The notes: generated by a model not told the origin, from the sequence alone. A stretch of DNA of 6,191 nt from DATBIO01 sp036556965 (GCA_036556965.1 DATBIO010000226.1:1-6191); one strand, 5' to 3'. Shown: positions 1-6,191, numbered from the stretch's first letter. Numbers and translations: made by a program.

Positions 1-546
1 GAGCGCGCGCGGTCGCGGCAGCTCGGGAACGCGGCCGCCGGCCTGCTGGACCGCGCCGCCAACCACAGCGCCACGCTGGCCCTCATGCGCGGAGGCGCGG
101 CGCGCCTGCGCTTCGGGCGCGACGTGCCCCGCGGCGCGGTGCGCCAGCAGAACGCCTTCGTGCGGGCGCTCGCCCTCGAGCCCGACTCTCCGCGCGTGCG
201 GCGCGCGCAGGAGGCGACGCAGCGCGAGCTCGACGCCCTCTTCCGGGTGGCACGGCAGGCGGGCGTGCCCGCCTGCCTGGTCCTCGGTCCCTACCTCTTC
301 CAGCTCGAGGACCCGGCGGTGCGGGACGCGCCGCAACGATGGCTGACGGCCCGGGCCGAGGCCGGCGGCGTTCCCGTGCTCGACCTCCTCCCCGTCCTGG
401 CCCAGCGCCAACGCGCGGACGGCCGCACCGGCCAGGACTACTTCGCGGACGACGACCATTTCTCCGAGCTGGGCAGCCTGGTGGTCGCCGACGCCCTGGC
501 CGAGTTCGTCGTCGCGCGCGCGCTCCTTCCCCCCGCGCGTCCATGA
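1..546 (+). CDS. SGNH/GDSL-type hydrolase, C-terminal part (5' end outside window)
   Basis: The frame is open from the first base, so this is the last 181 residues of a longer protein; the ATG at 85 is probably internal. Seen: an alpha/beta pattern with a hydrophobic strand VPACLVLGPYLF (about residues 89-100), a second strand VPVLDLLPVLA (about 124-134), and near the end the block DDDHFSELG (150-158). That block is the Asp-x-x-His motif supplying the catalytic Asp and His in SGNH hydrolases, followed by the usual helix with Gly and Ala. The nucleophile Ser and the Gly/Asn blocks would lie upstream of the window. Family knowledge: SGNH proteins of this form are esterases or acyl-transfer partners, often next to MBOAT O-acyltransferases in envelope polysaccharide loci; whether one lies upstream cannot be seen. 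The stop overlaps the next gene's start (ATGA, 543-546), which implies translational coupling. The acyl-ester role is inferred and the substrate is unknown. Confidence 0.72.
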   Translation, partial: ERARSRQLGNAAAGLLDRAANHSATLALMRGGAARLRFGRDVPRGAVRQQNAFVRALALEPDSPRVRRAQEATQRELDALFRVARQAGVPACLVLGPYLFQLEDPAVRDAPQRWLTARAEAGGVPVLDLLPVLAQRQRADGRTGQDYFADDDHFSELGSLVVADALAEFVVARALLPPARP

Positions 547-2072
547 GCGCCGCGCGGCGCGCGCTCCTGCTGGCCGCCGTCGGCGCCGTGGCGCTGGCCG
601 CGCGGCTCCACCAGATCGACGAGCCCAACCTCTGGGGCGACGAGTTTCTCAGCCTGCGCGCGTCCTCCGGCTGGGAGCGCGACGAGCCCCGCTTTCCCAT
701 GGACGTGCTCGTCGAGAGTCCCCCCGTTCCCACCCACCTGCGCGACGCGCGTCCCTGGTGGAGGACCTGGACGGCCCTGGACGGCTACTCGCACCCGCCC
801 TTCTACTTCCTGGTGCTTCGCGCCTGGCGCGAGGCGTTCGGCGAGTCCGACGCCGCCGCGCGACTGCTCTCGGTGGCGTGGGGCATGGCCGGCCTCGCCC
901 TGGTCTTCGTCCTCGCCCGTCGCATGCACGGCGACGCCGTCGCCCTGTGGGCGTGCCTCCTATTCGCCCTCGCCGCACCCCAGGTGCGGTACGCGCAGGA
1001 GGCACGCATGTACACCATGGTGACGGCCCTCGTCCTGGCCGCGGCCGCCGTGGCGGGATGGGCTCCCCCACCGTGCCTCGCGCTCCGGCGCCTCGTCGCC
1101 TTGGCCGTCCTCTGCCTCGCCGCCATGCTGACGCACTTCCATGCCGCGGGCCCGCTGGCGGGGATCGTGCTCTACGCGTGGTGGCGGCATCCCGGCCGCC
1201 GATGGCGGCTGGGCGCCGCCGTGTTCGCCAGCGCCGCCGCCTTCGCCTTGTTCTGGGGTCCGTTCCTCGCCCGTCAATGGCGGGCGGTGCTGTTGCCGGC
1301 GGTGTGGCAGCGGCACGATGCCGGCCAGGGGGAGGCACTCCTGCGCCTCTTCGCTCTGCCGGGAGCGCTCCTCACGGAGGCGGAATCGTGGCGCAGCGGC
1401 TCCCTGGCGGCGGCGGCCGCGCTGCTCGTCGTGACCGTGGCCGGGACGCGGCGAACAGAGCTGCGCCTCTGGAGCCTGGTGCTGGCGGCGCACGCGGCGC
1501 TGCTGGCGACGCTCGACGTGCTCCTCCCCGCCCATCAGCTCGCGTTCATGCGCTACAGCCTGGCCGCGGGCCCGGCCGTTTGCGTGCTCGCGGCGGCGGC
1601 GCTCGCGGACCGCAGGGGGTGGATCCGCCACGCGCCCCCCGCCGTGGCCGCGGTCCTGGCCCTGGCCTCGCTCCCGCGCGCCTACGAACGCCCCCGTCCC
1701 GAGTGGCGCGCGTATGCCGATGGCCTGCGAGGCATGGGCCGCGACGGGGACCCGGTCGTCCTCCTGCGCATGCCCGCCAACGAGCATCGGCGCCTCTACG
1801 TGGCCATCGCGCACTACGGCTGGCCGGCGCGGTCTCCCGTGATGGTCGTCCGCGACGGCCCCGCGGGCGACGAAGCGGCACGGCTGTGGCGCACGGGCTG
1901 GGCATGGGTGCTGGGAGCGGAGCAGCCCCCGGGCCGGAGATCCGTCGGCGTGCGGCTGGCGGAGGCCCTGCCGCAGGCGGAGGTCCGCGCCCAGCTGGTC
2001 GCGGCGGGCCTGCCGCCGTGCCGCCGCGTGGCGCTGCGCGGGCGCGACGGCCCTTCCTCGCCGCCACCGTGA
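543..2072 (+). CDS. GT-C family integral membrane glycosyltransferase (GT39/ArnT-like), copy 1
   Basis: A 509-residue polytopic membrane protein of the kind that transfers a sugar from a polyprenyl-phosphate carrier on the outer face of the inner membrane. Seen: a first helix (about 7-24) followed by a loop with WGDE (31-34), where the Asp-Glu pair matches the catalytic acidic motif of GT-C enzymes; SHPPFYFL (83-90), the conserved His-Pro-Pro block; RYAQEARMY (149-157) after a helix; THFH (197-200); RY at 337-338. About ten to eleven hydrophobic segments end near residue 377. A soluble tail of about 130 residues (WRAY, then LRMPANEHRRLYVAIAHY) completes it. Start choice: ATG 543 overlaps the upstream TGA and places the first helix at the N-terminus; the same frame is open from ATG 339, but that stretch lies inside the hydrolase gene and encodes an Arg/Pro-rich out-of-frame product. 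No good Shine-Dalgarno is visible, consistent with coupling. The donor and acceptor are unknown. Confidence 0.85.
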   Translation: MSAARRALLLAAVGAVALAARLHQIDEPNLWGDEFLSLRASSGWERDEPRFPMDVLVESPPVPTHLRDARPWWRTWTALDGYSHPPFYFLVLRAWREAFGESDAAARLLSVAWGMAGLALVFVLARRMHGDAVALWACLLFALAAPQVRYAQEARMYTMVTALVLAAAAVAGWAPPPCLALRRLVALAVLCLAAMLTHFHAAGPLAGIVLYAWWRHPGRRWRLGAAVFASAAAFALFWGPFLARQWRAVLLPAVWQRHDAGQGEALLRLFALPGALLTEAESWRSGSLAAAAALLVVTVAGTRRTELRLWSLVLAAHAALLATLDVLLPAHQLAFMRYSLAAGPAVCVLAAAALADRRGWIRHAPPAVAAVLALASLPRAYERPRPEWRAYADGLRGMGRDGDPVVLLRMPANEHRRLYVAIAHYGWPARSPVMVVRDGPAGDEAARLWRTGWAWVLGAEQPPGRRSVGVRLAEALPQAEVRAQLVAAGLPPCRRVALRGRDGPSSPPP

Positions 2073-2090
2073 GCCCGCGATCGCGCGCTG

Positions 2091-2096
2091 TATACT
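2091..2096 (+). promoter_or_regulatory. Possible -10 promoter element (TATACT)
   Basis: TATACT matches the sigma-70 -10 consensus at five of six positions and is a rare A/T-rich island in this GC-rich window. It lies in the 52-bp gap between the first glycosyltransferase and the SDR, about 28 bp before the SDR start. At the expected spacing, 2068-2073 reads CGTGAG, a poor -35 box, so this would be a weak or activator-dependent promoter. If real, the SDR and second glycosyltransferase could be transcribed separately from the upstream pair. Confidence 0.35.
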
Positions 2097-2107
2097 CCGC
2101 GTCCCTC

Positions 2108-2114
2108 GGGGGAG
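2108..2114 (+). promoter_or_regulatory. Ribosome binding site for the SDR gene (GGGGGAG)
   Basis: The purine run GGGGGAG resembles the Shine-Dalgarno consensus and ends ten bases before ATG 2125, slightly longer than the usual spacing. It supports the ATG at 2125 as the start. Among the visible gene starts here, it is the only one with a recognisable ribosome binding site. Confidence 0.5.
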
Positions 2115-2124
2115 CCTTGAGCGC

Positions 2125-3036
2125 ATGATCTTCCTCACCGGAGCCACGGGATACGTGGGCGCGGCGATCAGCCGCCGGCTCACGGCGGCAGGGCGCCCAC
2201 TGCGCTGCCTGGTGCTGCCCGACGACGACGCCGGCCCACTGGAGCGGCTCGGCGCGGAGGTCGTGCGCGGCGACCTCACCCGTCACGAGAGCTTCGCCGA
2301 CGCCGGCGAGGGGATCACCGCCGTCGTCCACGCCGCGGCGTTGATGCTCCCCAACCCTCCGGACCTCGTGCACAAGGTCAACGTGGAGGGCACGGCCAAC
2401 GTCCTGGCCTTCGCCCAGCGCTGGGGCGCGCGGCGACTTGTCTACGTCTCCGCGGTCTCGGCCGTCTACGCGCGCAAGAACTCGTACGGACGCTCCAAGG
2501 AGGAGGCGGAACGTCGCGTCCGCGCGGCCGGGCTAGACTTCACCATCCTGCGCCCAACCATGGTCTACGGGCCGGGCGGCGGCCTGCACTTCCAGAAGCT
2601 CGTGTCCCTGGTGGACGGCATCCCGTTCGTCTTCCCCGTCCTCGGACCGGGCACGGCGCTGCTGCAGCCCGTGCACATCGACGACCTCGTGGATGCCGTG
2701 GTTGGGGTCCTCGACACCAAGGACGCCATCGGACGCACCTACGGCGTGTCGGGGGCCACCGTGCTGCCTTTCAACGAGCTCGTGCGCGCGGTGGCCGCCG
2801 CCCGGCACAAGCGACGCCGGCTGGTGCACGCGCCCCTCGGGCTCTGCATGGCCGCGGCCCGGGTGCTGGCGCCAATCCTGGGCCCGGGGTCGTTCCTCAC
2901 GCCGGACGCGTTGCTGGGCGTCAACGAGGACGCCGCCCTCGACTCCGCCGACCTGCAGCGCGACTCCGGCTATCGTCCGCGTCCCCTCGCGGAGGGCCTG
3001 GCGGCCCTGTTCGGGGCGGCCTCGACCGGCTCCTGA
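2125..3036 (+). CDS. NAD(P)-dependent epimerase/dehydratase (extended SDR family)
   Basis: A complete 303-residue soluble protein with a Rossmann fold. Seen: MIFLTGATGYVG at the N-terminus contains the TGxxGxxG dinucleotide-binding motif (5-12); GD at 49-50 ends the strand that contacts the adenine; VVHAAA (67-72) is the conserved block after beta-4; NVEGT (86-90); YVSAVSAVY (107-115) supplies the candidate active-site Ser; Y121 and K125 form the YxxxK catalytic pair; ILRPTMVYGPG (141-151) and QPVHIDDLVDA (181-191) are typical substrate-side blocks of extended SDRs. The length fits the family. The start is supported by a GGGGGAG ribosome binding site and by the Rossmann strand beginning at residue 2. 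Relatives act on nucleotide sugars, 3-beta-hydroxysteroids or dihydroflavonol-like substrates; the neighbouring glycosyltransferases favour a sugar or glycolipid substrate, but this is inference. The last bases (CTGA) overlap the proposed start of the next gene. Confidence 0.88.
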   Translation: MIFLTGATGYVGAAISRRLTAAGRPLRCLVLPDDDAGPLERLGAEVVRGDLTRHESFADAGEGITAVVHAAALMLPNPPDLVHKVNVEGTANVLAFAQRWGARRLVYVSAVSAVYARKNSYGRSKEEAERRVRAAGLDFTILRPTMVYGPGGGLHFQKLVSLVDGIPFVFPVLGPGTALLQPVHIDDLVDAVVGVLDTKDAIGRTYGVSGATVLPFNELVRAVAAARHKRRRLVHAPLGLCMAAARVLAPILGPGSFLTPDALLGVNEDAALDSADLQRDSGYRPRPLAEGLAALFGAASTGS

Positions 3037-4619
3037 CCGCAGCCTCCCCCGGCCCGGCCTCCCCGGCCGAGGCGCGGCGTCCCTGGCCTCTCATCGCCAT
3101 CCTCGCCGCCGTGCTCGCCCTCGCCGCCGCGCTGCGCGTCCACCACCTCGGCGCGGCCAGCTACTGGACGGACGAGCTGATCAGCCTCAAGGTCTCCGCG
3201 GGCTACAAGAGCAAGGGCCCGTTGTTCCCGCGCGACGTGGCGATCCCGACGCCGCCGGTGATGTCGCGCCTCGAGCACGCGCGGCCCGTCCTGAGCGTGG
3301 TCACCGCGGTGTCGGACGACAGCCATCCCCCGCTCTACTTCGTGCTGCTCCGCCTCTGGCGCGAGGCGTTCGGCGACCGCGAGGCCGCCGTGCGCAGCCT
3401 CTCCGTGGCCTTCTCCCTCCTCGCCGTCGCGCTGCTGTTCGTGACCGCCTGCGCCCTCAACGGCCCCTGGACCGCGGTGGGCGCAAGCCTCCTGATGGCC
3501 GTGGCCGTGCCCCACATCCGCTATGCCCAAGACGCGCGTGCCTACGCGATGCTCACGGTCATCGCCCTGGGCCTGTGCGCGGCGGTGATCGCAGTCGAGC
3601 GGCGCGGCGCCTCGCGAGCGCTCTGCGCGGCGGTGGGCGTGGGCACCGCGGCCGCGCTCTTCACCCACTTCCATTCCGCCGGGGTCCTGGCCGGGATCGG
3701 CGCCCACGCGCTGCTCTTCCTGCGCGGGCGCGCGCGGCGGGCCCTGCTGGCCTCCATGGCCGTGGGGGCCGCGTGCTGGGCCGTGGCCTGGAGCCCGGTG
3801 GTGTGGAAGCAGTTCTCGGGGTTCCGGCAGACCATGGGCTGGCAGCGCCTCGCGCGCGCCGCCAGCCCCGAGGGCGAGCTCCTGGCCCTCGCGCGCGCGC
3901 CGGTCCGCCTGCTCACGGACTGGGACTGGAAGAACGCGGACACCGGCGCGCTGGCCTGGCTGGTGCTCGCCGTGCTCGCCTGCGGCACCTGGGACCGCCG
4001 CATGAGGCTGTGGGCGTGCCTGGCCGGAGGCAGCGTCGTCTTCGTCCTGGCCATCGACGTCGTCCTCGGGGTCGAGCAGATCCGCATCGGGCGATACCTG
4101 CTCGCGGGCAGCCCCGGCGTCTACGTGGCCCTGGCCAACGTCGGAAAAGTGATCGGCCGGCGGGCCGGCGCCGCGGTCACGGCCGGCCTCTGCCTGCTCG
4201 CGCTCTCGGGGCTTCCCCGGAGCTACCGGCCGAACGTCCCTCCCTGGCGGGAGTACGGGGCGCTCGTGGGCGAGCTGCTGGTGGAGCCCCTGCCCGTGGT
4301 CTTCGGCGTCACGCGCAGCGACCGGCCGGTCTTCATGGCGGTGAGCCATTACGCCTTCCCCCGCCGAGTGTCGCCCGTGTTCCTGTCCGCGCCCTCCGTG
4401 GCCGGCGCGCAGCCTCCGCCCCTCGCCCTGCCCGCCCTGCTACTCGCCGACCGGGACTCGCTGCCGGACGCGCTCCACGTGCTCCGCGCGCTCCACCGCG
4501 TCGGCGAGGCGCAGCTCGTGCCGGTGGTCGACTGGCCGGCCATGCCTCTCATCTGGCGCGTCGAGCCGGCCGCGGGCGGCGCTACTGGATATAGCCGAGC
4601 GCCCGGAACTCCTCCCTGA
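3033..4619 (+). CDS. GT-C family integral membrane glycosyltransferase (GT39/ArnT-like), copy 2; probable CTG start
   Basis: A polytopic membrane protein of 528 residues if started at CTG 3033, or 502 from GTG 3111. It is a clear paralogue of the gene at 543-2072, sharing the order WTDE (45-48), SHPPLYF (97-103), LWREAFG (108-114), RYAQDARAY (163-171), THFHSAG (211-217), GRYLLAG (353-359), a Pro-Arg-Ser/Ala-Tyr turn (395-398) and a soluble tail with WREY and VSHYAFP. WTDE is the catalytic acidic loop motif of GT-C enzymes. Start: GTG 3111 would leave only about eight residues of the first membrane helix, whereas the frame upstream encodes WPLIAILAAVLALAAAL with matching codon bias and reads openly back into the SDR gene. 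No ATG, GTG or TTG lies between; CTG 3033 overlaps the SDR stop as CTGA and gives a credible N-terminus (TAASPGPA). ATC codons at 3093 and 3099 are alternatives. Its 3' end overlaps the convergent phosphodiesterase gene by 38 bp. The sugar donor and acceptor are unknown. Confidence 0.82.
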   Translation: MTAASPGPASPAEARRPWPLIAILAAVLALAAALRVHHLGAASYWTDELISLKVSAGYKSKGPLFPRDVAIPTPPVMSRLEHARPVLSVVTAVSDDSHPPLYFVLLRLWREAFGDREAAVRSLSVAFSLLAVALLFVTACALNGPWTAVGASLLMAVAVPHIRYAQDARAYAMLTVIALGLCAAVIAVERRGASRALCAAVGVGTAAALFTHFHSAGVLAGIGAHALLFLRGRARRALLASMAVGAACWAVAWSPVVWKQFSGFRQTMGWQRLARAASPEGELLALARAPVRLLTDWDWKNADTGALAWLVLAVLACGTWDRRMRLWACLAGGSVVFVLAIDVVLGVEQIRIGRYLLAGSPGVYVALANVGKVIGRRAGAAVTAGLCLLALSGLPRSYRPNVPPWREYGALVGELLVEPLPVVFGVTRSDRPVFMAVSHYAFPRRVSPVFLSAPSVAGAQPPPLALPALLLADRDSLPDALHVLRALHRVGEAQLVPVVDWPAMPLIWRVEPAAGGATGYSRAPGTPP

Positions 4620-6069
4620 GACGCTCCTCCATGCCCGATTGCCCCAGGGTGGGGCGTGGATGCCGGTACGGACCGTACGTCTCCAGCGTGGGCTGTCCCG
4701 GGCCAGGAGAGCCGACGATCACGCGGCCCGGCAGCTCGCGGGAAAGGGGCAGGCCCAGGCTGGCCAGGAGCGTGGGCAGGACGTCGTAGATGGTGACCCC
4801 CGAAACCCTCACGCCCGCGGGGATGCCAGGCCCGTTCATGAGCAGGAGCCCGGGCGGCGCGTTGTCGTGCCCGCCCTGCGCCAGGTCGGGCACCGGCTCC
4901 ATGCCGTGGTCGGACAGGATCATGACGCCGGTCTCCGCGTCCCGCTGGACCAGGAACCGCCCGAGCCATTCGTCGAGGTACTCGTAGAAGGCACGGACCG
5001 TCGGGCGGAAGGCGGTGGCGTCGAGCGAGGGCTCGCGGGGTGGGGGCACGTTCAGGAAGCGCGTCGGCCAGTGGTAGTAGAGGAACCAGTGCCCGGCCCA
5101 GTCCAGGGCCTGGAAGTGCACCAGGGCCACCGTGGGACGCGAGCGAACCCACAGGCGCAGTCCCGCCTCCGCGTGGAACTGGTCGTAGAGGTAGGCCTTC
5201 AGGAGGAACGACCACCGGTCCTGGGCCGAGTCGACGCGGGCCGCGCGCTCGGTCAGGCGCGCGAAGTCGGCCGCGCCGACGTCCACGAACCGGCGCATCT
5301 CGCTCCAGGTCACGTCGCGCGGGCGCCGCCTCTGGCTGGGCTCCAGCTCGGTCCAGAGCGCGGCGGGATAGACGAGCTGCGGCCGCCGCGACGCCTCGTC
5401 CATGACCGGAGCCTGGTAGCCGTAGGTGTGCTCGCGGCGGATAGCGTAGTTGGACACCATGGCCCCGGAGACCGCCTCCACCGGGAAGGTGGCGTGGTAC
5501 CCCACGGAGAGCACGGTGCGGCCGTTCTCGGAGAGGATGTTCCAGAGTGCCTTGGACCGGCGGTCGGCGTTGTCGTACAGGGGGGCCCCGGGGTCGTGGA
5601 TGCGCGTCCCCTCCGCCTGCCCCTTCTGCAGTCCGATGACGCCGTGCCGGGCCGGGGATACGCCGGTGGCGATGGTCGTCCAGACCACGGGCGAGAGGGT
5701 CGGCTTGATGGTGAGCAGGTTGCCGTAGGTGCCGCCACGCATGAGGGCGGCCAGGTTCGGCAGGCGCCCTTCCGCCAGGAAGGGCAACACGAGGTCCCAG
5801 GTGGCGCCGTCCCAGCACAGCACCAGCCAGCGCGCGGGCAGCGCTCCCGCCGCGGGCAGCGGCCGAGCCGTCACGTCGAACGGACTCCCCGCGCGGTTGT
5901 CGAGCTCGGTCGTGCCCGCCACGGGCGCATAGTCGGGTGCGAGCTCCTCCAGGGACCGGTCTCCCGCCAGCCAGGATGACGCGCGCGCCACCACCAGCGC
6001 CGCGAGGACGCACGCGAAAGCGCCGAAGCGCAGCGCCCGCCGCCGGCCGGAGGTGGCCGCCGTCGTCAT
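4582..6069 (-). CDS. Type I phosphodiesterase/nucleotide pyrophosphatase family protein, membrane-anchored (alkaline phosphatase superfamily)
   Basis: A complete 495-residue enzyme predicted to hydrolyse phosphodiester or phosphomonoester bonds outside the cytoplasm with two metal ions. Seen: an N-terminal RRR followed by a hydrophobic segment (about 14-30), a signal anchor or uncleaved signal peptide; LVLCWDGATWD with metal ligand D87; IKPTLSPVVW with T124 as the expected nucleophile; TGVSPARHGVIG (135-146), a family hallmark; LDWAGH with D323 and H327; SDHGM with D387 and H388; GGHDNAPPG with H401. This is the full ligand set of nucleotide pyrophosphatase/phosphodiesterases, so the enzyme should be active. 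It ends in ALGYIQ, a common ending in related bacterial enzymes. Start: ATG 6069 overlaps the upstream gene's TGA (ATGA); the in-frame GTG at 6132 lies inside that gene and is rejected. No Shine-Dalgarno is visible, which fits coupling. The substrate is unknown; envelope lipid or glycan phosphodiesters are guesses from context. Confidence 0.88.
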   Translation of the reverse strand: MTTAATSGRRRALRFGAFACVLAALVVARASSWLAGDRSLEELAPDYAPVAGTTELDNRAGSPFDVTARPLPAAGALPARWLVLCWDGATWDLVLPFLAEGRLPNLAALMRGGTYGNLLTIKPTLSPVVWTTIATGVSPARHGVIGLQKGQAEGTRIHDPGAPLYDNADRRSKALWNILSENGRTVLSVGYHATFPVEAVSGAMVSNYAIRREHTYGYQAPVMDEASRRPQLVYPAALWTELEPSQRRRPRDVTWSEMRRFVDVGAADFARLTERAARVDSAQDRWSFLLKAYLYDQFHAEAGLRLWVRSRPTVALVHFQALDWAGHWFLYYHWPTRFLNVPPPREPSLDATAFRPTVRAFYEYLDEWLGRFLVQRDAETGVMILSDHGMEPVPDLAQGGHDNAPPGLLLMNGPGIPAGVRVSGVTIYDVLPTLLASLGLPLSRELPGRVIVGSPGPGQPTLETYGPYRHPRPTLGQSGMEERLREEFRALGYIQ

Positions 6070-6191
6070 CGTGGGGCCTGGGTGGGGACCACGGATGCTC
6101 CGGCGCCCCGGTCCCCTGACGTGACGCGCCACAGCGAGGGCACGCCTTCCCCCTGGAAGACCTCGCTCACGGTCTTGCCGGCCAGCAGCCC
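6066..6191 (-). CDS. C-terminal 41 codons of an unidentified gene (5' end outside window)
   Basis: The minus-strand frame is open from the window edge (6191) to a TGA at 6068-6066 that overlaps the phosphodiesterase ATG as ATGA, the same coupling as at 543-546. The visible tail begins GLLAGKTVSEVFQGEGVP, continues SLWRVTSGD and ends in a Pro/Ala/Gly-rich stretch. Codons are G/C-ending, as in neighbouring genes. Two readings are possible. GKTVSEVF resembles the Gly-Arg-Val-Leu-x-Glu-x-Phe ending of phosphodiesterases and sulfatases, which would make a tandem phosphodiesterase. VPSLWRV resembles MPLIWRV near the end of the second glycosyltransferase in this window, which would make a third GT-C copy. 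The fragment is too short to choose. That it is coding is fairly secure; its function is not assigned. Confidence 0.6.
   Translation of the reverse strand, partial: GLLAGKTVSEVFQGEGVPSLWRVTSGDRGAGASVVPTQAPR

Noticed and set aside
339..542. Upstream ATG 339 as start of the first glycosyltransferase
   Set aside because: The extra 68 residues are Arg/Pro-rich out-of-frame translation of the hydrolase gene. ATG 543 gives the normal N-terminal helix and an ATGA overlap.
85..546. SGNH protein as a complete 153-residue gene starting at ATG 85
   Set aside because: The same frame is open to base 1 with coding-like codons, and the protein lacks the nucleophile Ser block expected near the N-terminus of the family, so it is a 5'-truncated gene.
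960..2279. Long minus-strand open frame opposite the first glycosyltransferase
   Set aside because: The product is rich in Arg, Gly, Pro, Gln and His with no domain pattern. Long antisense frames are expected in very GC-rich coding DNA, and the plus strand carries a clear GT-C protein.
2970..4349. Long minus-strand open frame opposite the second glycosyltransferase
   Set aside because: Low-complexity Gly/Arg/Glu/His product with no recognisable motif; it mirrors real coding on the other strand.
4586..4595. A/T-rich patch GGATATAG as a promoter
   Set aside because: It is explained by the codons for the conserved C-terminal Gly-Tyr-Ile-Gln of the phosphodiesterase, and no gene starts nearby on either strand.
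4639..5979. Long plus-strand open frame opposite the phosphodiesterase
   Set aside because: Arg/Gly/Val/Gln-rich product without motifs, whereas the minus strand carries the full set of phosphodiesterase metal ligands.
6070..6132. GTG 6132 as start of the phosphodiesterase
   Set aside because: The 21 added residues lie within the upstream minus-strand gene and lack features of a signal sequence. ATG 6069 overlaps that gene's stop and directly precedes the signal anchor.
1..6191. tRNA, rRNA, CRISPR arrays, insertion sequences, rho-independent terminators
   Set aside because: No cloverleaf-like sequence, spaced direct repeats, transposase motifs or stem-plus-T-run were seen by eye on either strand.

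Overview
This is a very GC-rich, tightly packed bacterial window with strong G/C preference at third codon positions. Coding covers almost everything and the genes overlap at their ends. Composition and gene content suit high-GC soil or sediment lineages such as Myxococcota-like deltaproteobacteria, Methylomirabilota/Rokubacteria or Acidobacteriota, but nothing here fixes the taxon. No RNA gene, CRISPR array, insertion sequence or attachment site was seen.

Layout. On the plus strand, positions 1-546 hold the C-terminal part of an SGNH/GDSL-type hydrolase. It overlaps by ATGA a multi-membrane GT-C (GT39/ArnT-like) glycosyltransferase at 543-2072. A 52-bp gap with a possible -10 box and ribosome binding site precedes an NAD(P)-dependent epimerase/dehydratase (extended SDR) at 2125-3036. 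This runs directly into a second GT-C glycosyltransferase, a clear paralogue of the first. Its reading frame and first membrane helix extend upstream of the only canonical start, GTG 3111, and a CTG at 3033 that overlaps the SDR stop is the best candidate start. On the minus strand, a membrane-anchored type I phosphodiesterase/nucleotide pyrophosphatase-family protein (6069-4582) converges on the second glycosyltransferase with a 38-bp tail-to-tail overlap. It is preceded, again with an ATGA overlap, by the last 41 codons of another minus-strand gene that enters from the right edge.

How they may work together (inference). Two GT-C enzymes that probably use polyprenyl-phosphate sugars, a sugar-nucleotide-type SDR, an SGNH hydrolase of the sort that often accompanies O-acyl transfer, and an extracytoplasmic phosphodiesterase look like a cell-envelope glycan or glycolipid building and trimming module. 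The substrate cannot be read from the sequence. The points most worth a second look are the paralogous pair flanking the SDR, the non-canonical start of the second copy, the convergent coding overlap, and the identity of the gene cut at the right edge.
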